DNA from: Cupriavidus taiwanensis LMG 19424
Lineage (GTDB): Bacteria; Pseudomonadota; Gammaproteobacteria; Burkholderiales; Burkholderiaceae
NCBI RefSeq assembly: GCF_000069785.1
Contig: NC_010528.1
Location: 3,140,001 to 3,204,000, forward strand
Length of the DNA stretch: 64,000 nt
Direction of reading: 5' to 3'
Shown here piece after piece: positions 34,148-42,951 of the stretch. Both the position numbers and the translations under genes were made by a program. Numbering within the stretch: position 1 is the stretch's first letter; each line of letters opens with the position of its first letter. A model generated the notes under the pieces. The model had not been told where the DNA came from. It saw only the letters and a program-made list of their open reading frames with translations, and did not search any database.

Positions 34148-34498
34148 ATGACCTTCAACGGAAGCTGCCATTGCGGCAACATCGCCTTCGCGGTCGAGGC
34201 CGACAGCATCCCCAGCGTGATCCGCTGCAACTGCTCGATCTGCCGCCGGCGCGGCCATCTGCTGTGGTTCGTGCCGCGCGCGACCTTCAAGCTGGAGACG
34301 CCCGAGAACAACGCCTCCACCTACCGCTTCAACACCATGAAGATCGCGCACCGCTTTTGCCCGGTGTGCGGCTGCGGCCCGTACGCGGATGGCCAGGACA
34401 AGGACGGCAAGCCGATGGCCGCGGTCAACGTGCGTTGCCTGGACAATGTCGACCTCGACAGCCTGAAGGTCATCGACTATGACGGACTGCACCACTGA
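34148..34498 (+). CDS. GFA family (glutathione-dependent formaldehyde-activating enzyme-like) protein
   Basis: A 116-residue zinc protein of the GFA/CENP-V fold with the expected cysteines: GSCHCGNIAF near residue 6, RCNCSICRRRG near 27 and FCPVCGCGPY near 70. Most family members are not true formaldehyde-activating enzymes, so the substrate is open. Its 3' end overlaps the following VOC gene by 20 bp, which suggests co-translation. Confidence 0.88.
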   Translation: MTFNGSCHCGNIAFAVEADSIPSVIRCNCSICRRRGHLLWFVPRATFKLETPENNASTYRFNTMKIAHRFCPVCGCGPYADGQDKDGKPMAAVNVRCLDNVDLDSLKVIDYDGLHH

Positions 34499-34922
34499 CC
34501 CCGTGTTCCGCATCCTCGGCCTCGACCACCTGGTGTTGCGCAGCGCCGATGTGGCCACGCTGCGGCGCTTCTATGTCGACGTGCTGGGCTGCAGTGTCGA
34601 GCGCGAGCAGGCCGACCTGGGCCTGACCCAGTTGCGCGCGGGTGCCGCCCTGATCGACCTGGTCGCGCTCGACGGTCCGCTGGGCCGCGCGGGCGGCGCC
34701 GGGCCGGGCGAGGAAGGCCGCAACCTCGATCATTTCTGCCTGCGCATCGACCCGTTCGACGCCGACGCGCTGCGCGCGCACCTGGCGCGGCATGGCCTCG
34801 ATGCGGGCGACGTGGCGCAGCGCTTCGGCGCCGAAGGCAAGGGTCCCTCGCTGTATGTGCAGGACCCCGACGGCAACGTGGTCGAGCTCAAGGGGCCGCC
34901 CACGCCGGTGACCGCACAGTAA
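34479..34922 (+). CDS. VOC family (glyoxalase/bleomycin resistance-like) protein
   Basis: A 147-residue vicinal-oxygen-chelate protein. Two beta-alpha-beta-beta-beta modules are visible, with LGLDHLVLRSADV (His metal ligand), LDHFCLRI (second His) and LYVQDPDGNVVELK (Glu ligand) as a metal site. The substrate is unknown. It starts within the end of the GFA gene. Confidence 0.88.
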   Translation: MTDCTTDPVFRILGLDHLVLRSADVATLRRFYVDVLGCSVEREQADLGLTQLRAGAALIDLVALDGPLGRAGGAGPGEEGRNLDHFCLRIDPFDADALRAHLARHGLDAGDVAQRFGAEGKGPSLYVQDPDGNVVELKGPPTPVTAQ

Positions 34923-35021
34923 CGCGCGTGGCGTCCGGCGCGGCGCGCGCAGGATCGCTACAATTTCTGACTGGCCCCAGGCGCGCCGCATCCGTGGCGG
35001 CCCTCCCCCGCCGGGCCCGCC

Positions 35022-36317
35022 ATGACCACACTTGAAGCCAGCCCCGGCACGGACGCTGCCGACCACCGCCAGGATGCCAGCGCGGCCCGCACCGGGCCCG
35101 CGCAGCCCGCCACGCCGCCGCGCCGGCTGGTGTGGATCCTCGGCCTGACCGAGACCATCTCCTGGGGCACGCTGTTCTTCGCCTTCACCGTCTTCATCGA
35201 TCCCATGATCCGCAGCCTGGGCTGGTCCAAGCCTTTCCTGGCGGGCGGCTATTCGCTGGGGCTGCTGGTGTGGGCGCTGTGCTCGTTCGCGGTCGGCCGG
35301 CTGCTGGACCGCGCGCCGGCGCGCAAGGTGATGGGCGCGGGCTCGGTGCTGGCCGGGCTGGGCCTGCTGCTGTGGGCGTGGACGCCGTCGCAGTCCGTGT
35401 TCCTGCTGATGTGGGTGCCGCTCGGCCTGGCCATGGCGACCACGCTGTACGAGCCCGCCTTCGTGGTGCTGCGCCAGGCCTATGGCGACCAGTACCAGAA
35501 GCCGATCGTCGCGGTCACGCTGATGGCCGGCTTTGCCAGCACGATTTTCGTGCCACTGGCGCAATGGCTGGTGCTGCATGTCGGCTGGCGCCCGACCCTG
35601 GTCGGCTTTGCCCTGCTGAACCTGCTGGTCTGCGCGCCGCTGCATGCGCGCATGCGCTACGCGCTGCATCCCTCCTACACCGGCACCGGGACGGGTGCCG
35701 CCGAGGGCGTCGCCGGCGGCCACGACATTGCCCGCGCCACGCTGCGCCAGCCGGTGTTCTGGGCGGTGGTGCTCGCCTTTACCGCGACCGCGGTGGTGGC
35801 GTCGCTGCTGGGCGCGCACCTGATCCCGATGCTGACCGAGAAAGGCATGCCGGTGGCGCAGCAACTGGCGGTCGCGGCGCTGATCGGGCCGGCCCAGGTG
35901 GCGGGGCGCATGCTGATGATGCGCGCGGGCGTGCGCCACCCGGTGCGGCTGTCGCTGCCGGTGTATGCGCTGATGAGTGCGGGGCTGCTCTGCTTTGCGC
36001 TGGGGCATGGCGCGTGGCTGATGGTAGCGGCCGTACTGTACGGCTGCGCCAACGGCGTCAACACCATGCTGCGCGCGATGGCCATGCCGGAACTGATCTC
36101 GCGCCACCACTACGCCACGCTCAACGGGCTGATGATGACGCCGGTGCTGCTGATGCAAGCGGCGGCGCCGTGGCTGGGCGCGCTGCTGTGGCGCGCGGCC
36201 GGGGGCTACTGGCTGATGCTGTGGGTGATGCTGGCACTGGCGCTGGCCGCGCTGCTGGCGTTCGGCTACGCGCTGCACCGGCGCGGGCTGCTGCGCGTGG
36301 AGGCGGGCCGCCCATGA
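35022..36317 (+). CDS. MFS transporter
   Basis: A 431-residue major-facilitator protein with 12 predicted membrane helices after a 35-residue polar N-terminus. The loop 2-3 region reads GRLLDRAPARKVMGAGSVLAG. Substrate unknown. Its last bases overlap the following MFS gene by 4 bp (ATGA), so the two transporters are one transcription unit. Confidence 0.85.
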   Translation: MTTLEASPGTDAADHRQDASAARTGPAQPATPPRRLVWILGLTETISWGTLFFAFTVFIDPMIRSLGWSKPFLAGGYSLGLLVWALCSFAVGRLLDRAPARKVMGAGSVLAGLGLLLWAWTPSQSVFLLMWVPLGLAMATTLYEPAFVVLRQAYGDQYQKPIVAVTLMAGFASTIFVPLAQWLVLHVGWRPTLVGFALLNLLVCAPLHARMRYALHPSYTGTGTGAAEGVAGGHDIARATLRQPVFWAVVLAFTATAVVASLLGAHLIPMLTEKGMPVAQQLAVAALIGPAQVAGRMLMMRAGVRHPVRLSLPVYALMSAGLLCFALGHGAWLMVAAVLYGCANGVNTMLRAMAMPELISRHHYATLNGLMMTPVLLMQAAAPWLGALLWRAAGGYWLMLWVMLALALAALLAFGYALHRRGLLRVEAGRP

Positions 36318-37513
36318 GCGGATCCCCCGCGTCCGCCGCCGCGCTGCCTGCCGGCCAGGTCGCGCGCGCCACGCGCGGCACCATGGCGCTGTTCTTCGTC
36401 AACGGCGCCACCTTCGCCACCTGGGGCGTGCACATCCCCACCATCAAGGCGCGCTTCGGCCTGTCCGACGCGATGCTGTCGCTGGCGATGCTGGCGGTGG
36501 CCGGCGGCGCCATCATGGCAATGGGCCCGGTCGGGCGCTGGGTGGCGCGCGCCGGCAGCGCGCGCGCCTCGATGGCCGGCGGGCTGCTGTTCGCGCTGGC
36601 TACCGTCGCCATTCTGGCGATGCCGTCGTTCTGGCTGCTGCTGCCTGCGCTGCTGGCCTTCGGCATGGCCAATGCGGCGTTCGATGTCGCCATGAACGCG
36701 CAGGCCGCGACCGTTGAGGCCAGCCGCGCGCGCCCGGTGATGTCGTCGCTGCACGGCATGTTCAGCCTGGGCGGGATGGCGGGCGCGGGCTTTGGCGGCC
36801 TGATGCTGGCGCTGGACGTGCCGCCGCTGGCGCATGCGGCCCTGATGGCCGGCGTGACTGCGGCGGTGGCATTGGCCACGCTGCCGGGCCTGCTGGCCGA
36901 CCATCCGGTGCCGCCATCCGCGCCACATCATTGCGACCATGCGGTGCGGGCGCTATGGCTGCTGGGGCTGCTGGCGTTTCTCGGGCTGATTGGCGAAGGC
37001 GCGATGTACGACTGGACCAGCGTCTATATGCGCGACGTGGCACGGGCGCCCGACGGCTGGGTCAGCCTGGGCTATGCCGCGTTCTCGGGCGGCATGGCGT
37101 GCGGGCGCTTCGGCGGCGACCGCCTGCGCGCGCGCCTGGGCGACAGCGCCACGCTGACCGGCAGCGCGTGGCTGGGCTTTGCCGGCATTGCGCTGGCGCT
37201 GGCCGTGCCGCTGCCGCTGGCCGCGCTGGCGGGCTTTGCCTTGATGGGGCTGGGCGCGGCCAATATGGTGCCGATCTTCTTTGTCGCCGCGTCCCGGCTG
37301 CCGGGCGTGGCGCCGGCCGAAGCGATTGCGCGCGTGGCCCGCTTCGCCTATGTGGGGCTGCTGCTGGGGCCGGTGCTGATCGGCGGCGTGGCGCATCTGG
37401 CCAGCCTGCGCGCCGGCCTGGCGCTGGTGGCGCTGACCATGGGCTGGATCGCGCTGGCGGGCGCGCGCTCGGCGCGGTGCTACCTGCCGCCGCGCGCGCC
37501 GTCGGGCCGGTAA
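36314..37513 (+). CDS. MFS transporter
   Basis: A 399-residue major-facilitator protein beginning with NGATFATWGVHIPTIKARFGLSD, typical of the YbjJ-like MFS branch, with 12 helices and GRWVARAGSARASMAG in the first cytosolic loop. The ATG at 36314 overlaps the stop of the preceding transporter. An 8-bp tandem repeat follows immediately after its stop codon. Confidence 0.85.
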   Translation: MSGSPASAAALPAGQVARATRGTMALFFVNGATFATWGVHIPTIKARFGLSDAMLSLAMLAVAGGAIMAMGPVGRWVARAGSARASMAGGLLFALATVAILAMPSFWLLLPALLAFGMANAAFDVAMNAQAATVEASRARPVMSSLHGMFSLGGMAGAGFGGLMLALDVPPLAHAALMAGVTAAVALATLPGLLADHPVPPSAPHHCDHAVRALWLLGLLAFLGLIGEGAMYDWTSVYMRDVARAPDGWVSLGYAAFSGGMACGRFGGDRLRARLGDSATLTGSAWLGFAGIALALAVPLPLAALAGFALMGLGAANMVPIFFVAASRLPGVAPAEAIARVARFAYVGLLLGPVLIGGVAHLASLRAGLALVALTMGWIALAGARSARCYLPPRAPSGR

Positions 37514-37519
37514 GCCTCC

Positions 37520-37583
37520 AGACCTTCAGACCTTCAGACCTTCAGACCCTCAGACCCTCAGACCTTCAGACCTTCAGACCTTC
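37520..37583. repeat. 8-bp tandem repeat, eight units
   Basis: Eight head-to-tail copies of AGACCTTC, the fourth and fifth being AGACCCTC, fill the space between the convergent MFS and dioxygenase-like genes. The last bases of the array form part of the stop codon (37582-37584) of the minus-strand gene. An array of this unit length can change in copy number by slipped-strand replication. Confidence 0.95.
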
Positions 37584-38466
37584 AGGCCGCGGCGCGCAGC
37601 GGTGCTCCGGCGCCCATGCCCTCGAACACGAAGCTGTCCATCGCCAGCACGCCATAGGTGACCTCGTCGGCGACCCGGGACACCGTCGCCGGCCCCGGCA
37701 GCGCTGCATGCGCGCCCTCCGGGCCGAGCGCCGCGCCCAGCGCCACATAGAACGGCAGCAGGTGCTCGTCGGTCGGGTGCGCCCGGCGGGCATACGGCGC
37801 CTGGGCACGGTAGTCGGCAATCTGGCCGATGTCGCCGGTGGCCAGGGCCTGGTCCAGCGCTTCGGCCATCCACTTGCGGAACGCCTCGACATAGGGCTCG
37901 GCTGCCGGACCGTGCTGTTCGCGGCGACCGCCGCCAAACACTTCCTGCAGGTTGTGCGTGAAGCTGCCGGAGGCCAGCACCAGCACGCCTTCGTCACGCA
38001 GCGGCGCCAGCGCGCGCCCGATCGCGATCTGCGTCGCGGGCGGCAGGTAAGGGTTCAGCGCCAGCTGCACCACCGGCACGTCGGCATCGGGAAAGAAGTG
38101 CCGCATCGGCATCCAGGCGCCGTGGTCCAGCGGGCGCTCGTCGTCGTGGCCGACAAAGCCCGCGCCCGGAATCGCCGCCGACTCGACCAGCACCTTGACC
38201 CGCGCCGCCAGTTCCGGCGAACCCGGCACGTCATAGCGCAGCGCGTACAGCTCGCGCGGGAAGCCGCCGAAGTCGTGCCAGGCCTCCTGGCGCTCGCGGC
38301 TGGTGACGGCCAGCGTGCTGTAGATCCAGTGCGCCGAAATCACCAAGACCGCGCGCGGGCGCTGCGCGCGCAGCCGGGCGCCGAGCGCCTCGAACGCGGC
38401 GCCGGTGGGGCCGGGATCGATGGCCAGCATCGGCGAGCCGTGGGAGATATAGAGCGAGGGAAGCAT
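37582..38466 (-). CDS. Class III extradiol dioxygenase-like protein (LigB/DODA family)
   Basis: A 294-residue protein of the DODA/LigB type: YISHGSPMLA with the first metal His near residue 9, SAHWIYS near 44, LDHGAWMPMRH near 115 and ASGSFTHNLQEV near 165. Relatives cleave catechols with non-haem iron or zinc (YgiD acts on L-DOPA). All expected histidines are present. AAGG precedes the ATG at 38466. The stop codon falls in the adjoining tandem repeat. Confidence 0.85.
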   Translation of the reverse strand: MLPSLYISHGSPMLAIDPGPTGAAFEALGARLRAQRPRAVLVISAHWIYSTLAVTSRERQEAWHDFGGFPRELYALRYDVPGSPELAARVKVLVESAAIPGAGFVGHDDERPLDHGAWMPMRHFFPDADVPVVQLALNPYLPPATQIAIGRALAPLRDEGVLVLASGSFTHNLQEVFGGGRREQHGPAAEPYVEAFRKWMAEALDQALATGDIGQIADYRAQAPYARRAHPTDEHLLPFYVALGAALGPEGAHAALPGPATVSRVADEVTYGVLAMDSFVFEGMGAGAPLRAAA

Positions 38467-38738
38467 GGCAATACCGCCTTCAAACGGTTTGTGTACTGGC
38501 TTCCAGTTTGGCAAAGAACGGCGGCGCTCGCGGACGCCGTTTGCGGACACGTCATGCAAAAAAATTGAACCGCGGGGCTCTCCGTGGCGCGGCCCACACA
38601 AGTCGCGCCGAGCCCGCACCGCGGGTGTTGCGAGAGGCTTATGCTGCAACCGGAAGCCCGCCATACACACGCTCCGCGGGGACTTCCGCAACCCACAACG
38701 CCACGGCGCTTTTCCCGCGCGGATGGCAGGAGACTGAG

Positions 38739-39071
38739 GTGGCATCGCGCAATCCGCGCCGCGCCGGACGGCATAACCCCATCCCCGGTCACTGGTGGCA
38801 GCCGGGGGTCTACGGCAGCATGCCCGCTGTGGCGCTGTGGATCCTGGCGCGGCTGCCGGCCGGCCTGCTGCTGTCCGTGACCGGCACGCCGGCCGCACCC
38901 GCCTGGCTGAACGGGGCCGGGGACACGGTGTTCGTGGCCGGCTGGGTGACCAGCGCCCTGCTGCTGTGGCTCACGCGACGCCGCCCTGCCCCCGCGGTGT
39001 CCGCCGAGGCTGTTCCCGCGAAGCCGCCAAAGCCGGAATCCCGCGCCACTGAGCCCGCACTGCCCGGCTGA
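38739..39071 (+). CDS. Small membrane protein of unknown function
   Basis: A 110-residue protein not recognised. It has two hydrophobic segments (about residues 31-50, VALWILARLPAGLLLSVTG, and 65-83, TVFVAGWVTSALLLWLT) followed by a basic then Pro/Ala/Lys-rich tail. The GTG at 38739 was chosen for the AGGAG six bases before it; a longer upstream frame is basic low-complexity sequence without a ribosome-binding site. It is divergent from the dioxygenase-like gene and 49 bp before an MFS gene. Confidence 0.6.
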   Translation: MASRNPRRAGRHNPIPGHWWQPGVYGSMPAVALWILARLPAGLLLSVTGTPAAPAWLNGAGDTVFVAGWVTSALLLWLTRRRPAPAVSAEAVPAKPPKPESRATEPALPG

Positions 39072-39120
39072 AGTCGCGCGCGCGACGGCGCGCAGGCCTG
39101 CGATTAAGGAATCGCTTAAT

Positions 39121-40461
39121 ATGGCGGTTTCCCCGCATGACCAACGCTTCATGACCGCGACTACCGTCCCCGTTCCGGAACTGACCAACGCCACCCGACG
39201 CAAGGCAATCATCGCCGCTACCATCGGCAATGGCCTGGAGTGGTTCGATTTCACCGTCTACAGCTTCTTCGCTGTCATCATTGCCAAGCTGTTCTTCCCC
39301 ACCGGCAATGACCTGACCTCGTTCCTGCTCACCGTCGCCACCTTTGGCGTGGGCTTTTTCATGCGCCCGGTCGGCGCCATCGTGCTGGGCGTCTATGCCG
39401 ACCGCGTCGGCCGCAAGGCGGCGCTGACGCTGACCATCCTGCTGATGGCGCTGGGCACGGCCATCATCGGGCTGGCCCCGACCTACGACCAGATCGGCCT
39501 GTGGGCCCCGGCGCTGATCGTGGTCGCGCGCCTGATCCAGGGCTTTTCCGCCGGCGGTGAAGTGGGCGGCGCCACCGCCTTCCTGATCGAGCACGCGCCC
39601 GATGCCGAGCGCGGCGCCTATGCCAGCTGGCAGCAGGCCAGCCAGGGCATCTCGTTCATGCTCGGCGCCGCCATGGGGGCGCTGGTTACCAACGGCCTGT
39701 CGCCGGAACAGATCGACGCCTGGGGCTGGCGCATCCCGTTCCTGTTCGGCCTGCTGATCGGGCCGGTGGGCATGTATATCCGCTCGCACCTGCACGAGCC
39801 GCCGGAATTCGAGGCGCGCCAGGCCGCCCGCCAGGCCGCGAAGGTGAAGTTCTCGCCGCTGTCGCAGGTGCTGCGCGACCACCCCCGCGAAGTGCTGGCC
39901 GGCCTGGGTGTGACCATCCTGTGGACCGTCTGCACCTACGTGCTGGTGTTCTATATGCCGTCGTACGCCAAGCAGCAGCTGGGCCTGCCGCTGGGCGCGA
40001 CCTTCCAGTCGACCGCGCTGTGCGGCGCCATCATCCTTGTGCTGTGCCCGCTGATGGGCATGCTGTCGGACCGCGTCGGCCGCAAGCGCATGTTGGGCGT
40101 GGTGGCGTTGCTGATCGGCGTGCTCGCCTATCCGCTGTTCCACTGGCTCAACGTGACGCCGACCACGCAGACGCTGCTGCAGGTGCAGATCGTGCTGGGC
40201 ATCCTGCTGGCGGCCTTTACCGGCCCCGCGCCCGCGGTGCTTGCCGAGCAGTTCCCGACCGAAGTGCGCTCCACCGGCCTGTCGCTGGCCTATAACTTCG
40301 CCGTCACCATCTTCGGCGGCTTTGCCCCGCTGATCGTGACGTGGCTGATCGAGTCGACCCACAACAAGCTGGCGCCGGCCTACTACGTGATCGCCGCCGC
40401 CGCGGTGAGCTTTGTCGCGCTGGTGTTCATGCACGACCGGACCGGCAGGAAGCTGGCCTGA
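39121..40461 (+). CDS. MFS transporter of the metabolite:H+ symporter type
   Basis: A 446-residue transporter with 12 helices. The motifs NGLEWFDFTVYSFFAVIIAKLFFP, GVYADRVGRKAALT and QGFSAGGEVGGATAFLIEHAP are typical of the MHS family (ProP, KgtP, citrate and related carboxylate transporters). The precise substrate cannot be told. The ATG at 39121 has AAGGA about ten bases upstream, inside a small inverted repeat; an ATG at 39151 is the alternative. An intrinsic terminator follows. Confidence 0.88.
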   Translation: MAVSPHDQRFMTATTVPVPELTNATRRKAIIAATIGNGLEWFDFTVYSFFAVIIAKLFFPTGNDLTSFLLTVATFGVGFFMRPVGAIVLGVYADRVGRKAALTLTILLMALGTAIIGLAPTYDQIGLWAPALIVVARLIQGFSAGGEVGGATAFLIEHAPDAERGAYASWQQASQGISFMLGAAMGALVTNGLSPEQIDAWGWRIPFLFGLLIGPVGMYIRSHLHEPPEFEARQAARQAAKVKFSPLSQVLRDHPREVLAGLGVTILWTVCTYVLVFYMPSYAKQQLGLPLGATFQSTALCGAIILVLCPLMGMLSDRVGRKRMLGVVALLIGVLAYPLFHWLNVTPTTQTLLQVQIVLGILLAAFTGPAPAVLAEQFPTEVRSTGLSLAYNFAVTIFGGFAPLIVTWLIESTHNKLAPAYYVIAAAAVSFVALVFMHDRTGRKLA

Positions 40462-40487
40462 GCGCGCCGCGCGCCCGTGCAAGAAGC

Positions 40488-40514
40488 AAAGCCAGCCGCG
40501 AGGCTGGCTTTTTT
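40488..40514 (+). terminator. Intrinsic terminator of the MHS transporter gene
   Basis: A perfect 10-bp stem (40488-40497 with 40502-40511) with a GCGA tetraloop, followed by a T-run to 40514. It lies 26 bases after the transporter stop codon. Confidence 0.92.
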
Positions 40515-40534
40515 GTTGCCCCCCGGTGGCCCGC

Positions 40535-40891
40535 TCAAGCGTCCTCGTCGCCCTCCCGATAGATATGGATCACATGCCGCGCCTCGAAACACAGCGGCAT
40601 GCCGGGATTCATCTCGTCGGTGCAATAGGGCTGGTTGTCGAGTTCGCCGGTATAAAGCGCCCCTTCGCGCCCCGTGACATTGACCCACATCCGCTCGACG
40701 TGCACTTCCTCGTTGCCGTCCTCGTCCGCGACCAGGATGCGGAAGATCAGCTTGACCTGCTGGCCCGCGGCAAGCGCGTCGCGTTCCGCGCGCGGCGGCA
40801 TCCAGAAAGTGTCAGGGTGGGCGACGGCGATGGGCTCGGCGTCGTCGAGCTCCCATCCGTCCTCGTCCAGGGTGGTCAATCGCATGTCCAT
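40535..40891 (-). CDS. DUF2314/DUF2185-like protein
   Basis: A 118-residue acidic cytosolic protein with sequence HPDTFWMPPRAERDAL, QQVKLIFRI, ERMWVNV and GELDNQPYC, which matches the short DUF2314/DUF2185-like domains found also as immunity-type or regulatory proteins. Function unknown. The ATG at 40891 has AAGG six bases upstream; ATG at 40885 is the alternative. Divergent from tag. Confidence 0.7.
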   Translation of the reverse strand: MDMRLTTLDEDGWELDDAEPIAVAHPDTFWMPPRAERDALAAGQQVKLIFRILVADEDGNEEVHVERMWVNVTGREGALYTGELDNQPYCTDEMNPGMPLCFEARHVIHIYREGDEDA

Positions 40892-40996
40892 TTTCAGCCT
40901 TCCGCAATCTCTCAGGTGCGGGCATGATCGCAGCAAACGCGCCGGCCGGCGAGAGCCCGAGCGGCGCCCTATTCATTCAATACTGGAAAGGTACGC

Positions 40997-41623
40997 ATGA
41001 CGAGCAACAAGGAAGCGCTGGCCGCGCCGGTGCGCTGCGGCTGGTGCGGCACGCTGGAGGACTATTGCCACTACCACGACACCGAGTGGGGCTTTCCGGT
41101 GGCCGACGACCGCCGGCTGTTCGAGAAGCTGTGCCTGGAAGGGTTCCAGTCCGGCCTCAGCTGGCTGACCATCCTGCGCAAGCGCGACGCCTTCCGCAAG
41201 GCTTTTGCCAATTTCGACATCGAGAAAGTGGCGCGCTTCACCGAGCGCGATATCGCGCGCCTGCTGGGCGATGCCGGCATCGTGCGCCATCGCGGCAAGA
41301 TCGAGGCCGCGATCAACAACGCCCAACGCGCCCGCGAACTGCTGGAAACCGAGTCCTCGCTGGCGGCCTACTTCTGGCGCTTCGAGCCCGATCCGGCCAG
41401 CCGGCCCAAGGTGCTGACGCCCGAGGTGCTGCGTACCATGGCCACTTCGCCCGAATCCACCGCGCTGTCCAAAGACCTGAAGAAGCGCGGCTGGCGTTTC
41501 GTCGGCCCCACCACGATGTATGCGCTGATGCAGGCCATGGGCCTGGTCAACGACCACCAGGAGGGCTGCGCCACGCGCGCGCACGTGCTGGCTGCGCGCA
41601 AGGCGTTCAAGGTGCCGCGCTAG
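40997..41623 (+). CDS. tag: DNA-3-methyladenine glycosylase I
   Basis: A 208-residue base-excision repair enzyme that removes 3-methyladenine from DNA. It opens with RCGWCGTLEDYCHYHDTEWG carrying the Cys and His zinc ligands and the conserved Tyr/Trp base-pocket residues, contains FEKLCLEGFQSGLSWLTILRKR, and ends with NDHQEGCATRAHV giving the other zinc ligands. All expected residues are present. The stop codon is followed three bases later by the first of several GTATAC words. Confidence 0.95.
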   Translation: MTSNKEALAAPVRCGWCGTLEDYCHYHDTEWGFPVADDRRLFEKLCLEGFQSGLSWLTILRKRDAFRKAFANFDIEKVARFTERDIARLLGDAGIVRHRGKIEAAINNAQRARELLETESSLAAYFWRFEPDPASRPKVLTPEVLRTMATSPESTALSKDLKKRGWRFVGPTTMYALMQAMGLVNDHQEGCATRAHVLAARKAFKVPR

Positions 41624-41985
41624 CCTGTATACGGGCCTCGGCGTATACATGGCAGCCAGACCCTGTCGACCAGACACCACCGTCGCGCGCAAAGGTCCTG
41701 GCTGTCGTCTTTATATTGTTTACGTATGTAAACATAGTAGTAGTAGGTAAACCGGGCTCCGGGCCGTGGATAAGTCACCTTTTCCCTTCTGGCTCAGTGA
41801 CTTGCAGCAAAGATAACGGCTCCGGGATAACCCTGATTTGCCGGGACAAGACGGCCACAGGGTATACATCTGCCGCGCGCCCCCGGTAGTTGTCCGTATA
41901 CGTCCCACAGCGCGTCCCCAGGCGCGACACAGCTTGTCCGGCGGGTTATCCCCAGGCTCGGGCAAAGCTGTCCACAGCCGCCGGC
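41624..41985. other. Intergenic region rich in GTATAC and DnaA-box-like words
   Basis: No gene is seen in these 362 bases between tag and the convergent cation efflux gene. GTATAC occurs at 41627, 41643, 41862 and 41896 (and once more at 42013 inside the neighbouring gene). DnaA-box-like nonamers, 8 of 9 to TTATCCACA, lie at 41765-41773 (minus) and 41946-41954 (plus), with weaker ones at 41822-41830 (minus) and 41968-41976. An inverted repeat with 7-bp arms (TGTTTAC, 41717-41723, and its complement 41728-41734) has a 4-bp spacer. Confidence 0.6.
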
Positions 41986-42951
41986 TCAACCATCGGCAGT
42001 GCGGGCGCCCACGTATACCGGGTCGACGTGCGTCATCACATTCAGCACATGATGGTGCTCCAGCGTGCGGCGCCGCGCCTCGACCGCTATGGCATGGCCC
42101 TGCGCGACGGTCAGGGTGGCGTCGATCTCCAGATGTACGTCGACCAGCACCTGGTCGCCCATCTTCCGCGTACGCAGGTCGTGCAGGCCAAGCACGCCGG
42201 GCGTCGCCAGCATGGTGGCGCGGATGGCGCTGACGGTCTCGTCGTCGGCGGCGCGGTCCATCAGGTCGTTGAGCGCGTCCCAGCCGAAGCGCAGTCCCAT
42301 GCGCGCCACCATCAGCCCGACCACGATCGCCGCGACCGGGTCGAGGATGTGGTAGCCCATCAGGTTGCCGCCGATGCCGAGCGCCACCACCAGCGACGAC
42401 GCCGCATCCGAGCGCGCATGCCAGGCGTTGGCCACCAGCATGCTCGACCGCACCCGCCGCGCCACGGCCAGCATGTAGCGGAACAGCAGTTCTTTGGACG
42501 CCAGCGTCGCCAGCGCCACCCACAGTGCCACCGGCTGCACCGGCTGCGCGCCGCCCGCGGACTGGAGCTTGCCCAGCGCCGCCCATAGCATGCCCACCCC
42601 CACCGTCAGCAGCAGCACGCCCAGCGCCAGCGAGGCGCCGGTCTCGAAGCGCAGGTGGCCGTACTGGTGATCGGCATCCGGATCCTTGCGGCTTTGCCAG
42701 GCGGCGGCCAGCACGACGAAGTCCGAAAGCAGGTCAGACAGCGAATGGGCGGCGTCGGCGATCAGCGCCTGCGATCCGGAGATCACGCCCGCGACAGCCT
42801 GCACGGCGGTCAGGCCGATATTGACCGCTACGCTGACCAGCGTGCTGTTCCGCCCGGCGCGATGGCGTGCCTCGGCTTGTGCCGCGGGAGTGAGCTCATC
42901 GTCGAGCAGGCTGTCCGGTTTTGGGCGCATGCGGGAGGAGTTTGCATCCAT
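41986..42951 (-). CDS. Cation diffusion facilitator family transporter
   Basis: A 321-residue inner-membrane metal exporter with six predicted helices and a C-terminal cytosolic CDF dimerisation domain. The transport-site motifs are present: ADAAHSLSDLLSD in helix 2 and HARSDAASS in helix 5, supplying Asp/His pairs for Zn2+ or Fe2+. The C-terminal part (LHDLRTRKMGDQVLVDVHLEID) is standard. Metal specificity is undetermined. The ATG at 42951 lacks a strong ribosome-binding site; ATG at 42930 is the alternative. Confidence 0.88.
   Translation of the reverse strand: MDANSSRMRPKPDSLLDDELTPAAQAEARHRAGRNSTLVSVAVNIGLTAVQAVAGVISGSQALIADAAHSLSDLLSDFVVLAAAWQSRKDPDADHQYGHLRFETGASLALGVLLLTVGVGMLWAALGKLQSAGGAQPVQPVALWVALATLASKELLFRYMLAVARRVRSSMLVANAWHARSDAASSLVVALGIGGNLMGYHILDPVAAIVVGLMVARMGLRFGWDALNDLMDRAADDETVSAIRATMLATPGVLGLHDLRTRKMGDQVLVDVHLEIDATLTVAQGHAIAVEARRRTLEHHHVLNVMTHVDPVYVGARTADG

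Noticed and set aside
37520..37583. Tandem array as a CRISPR-like structure
   Set aside because: Units are 8 bp and directly contiguous with no spacers.
41765..41976. DnaA-box-like words as a replication origin
   Set aside because: No dnaA, dnaN, rpmH, gidA or parAB genes nearby and no long A+T-rich unwinding element; kept only as an unusual intergenic region.
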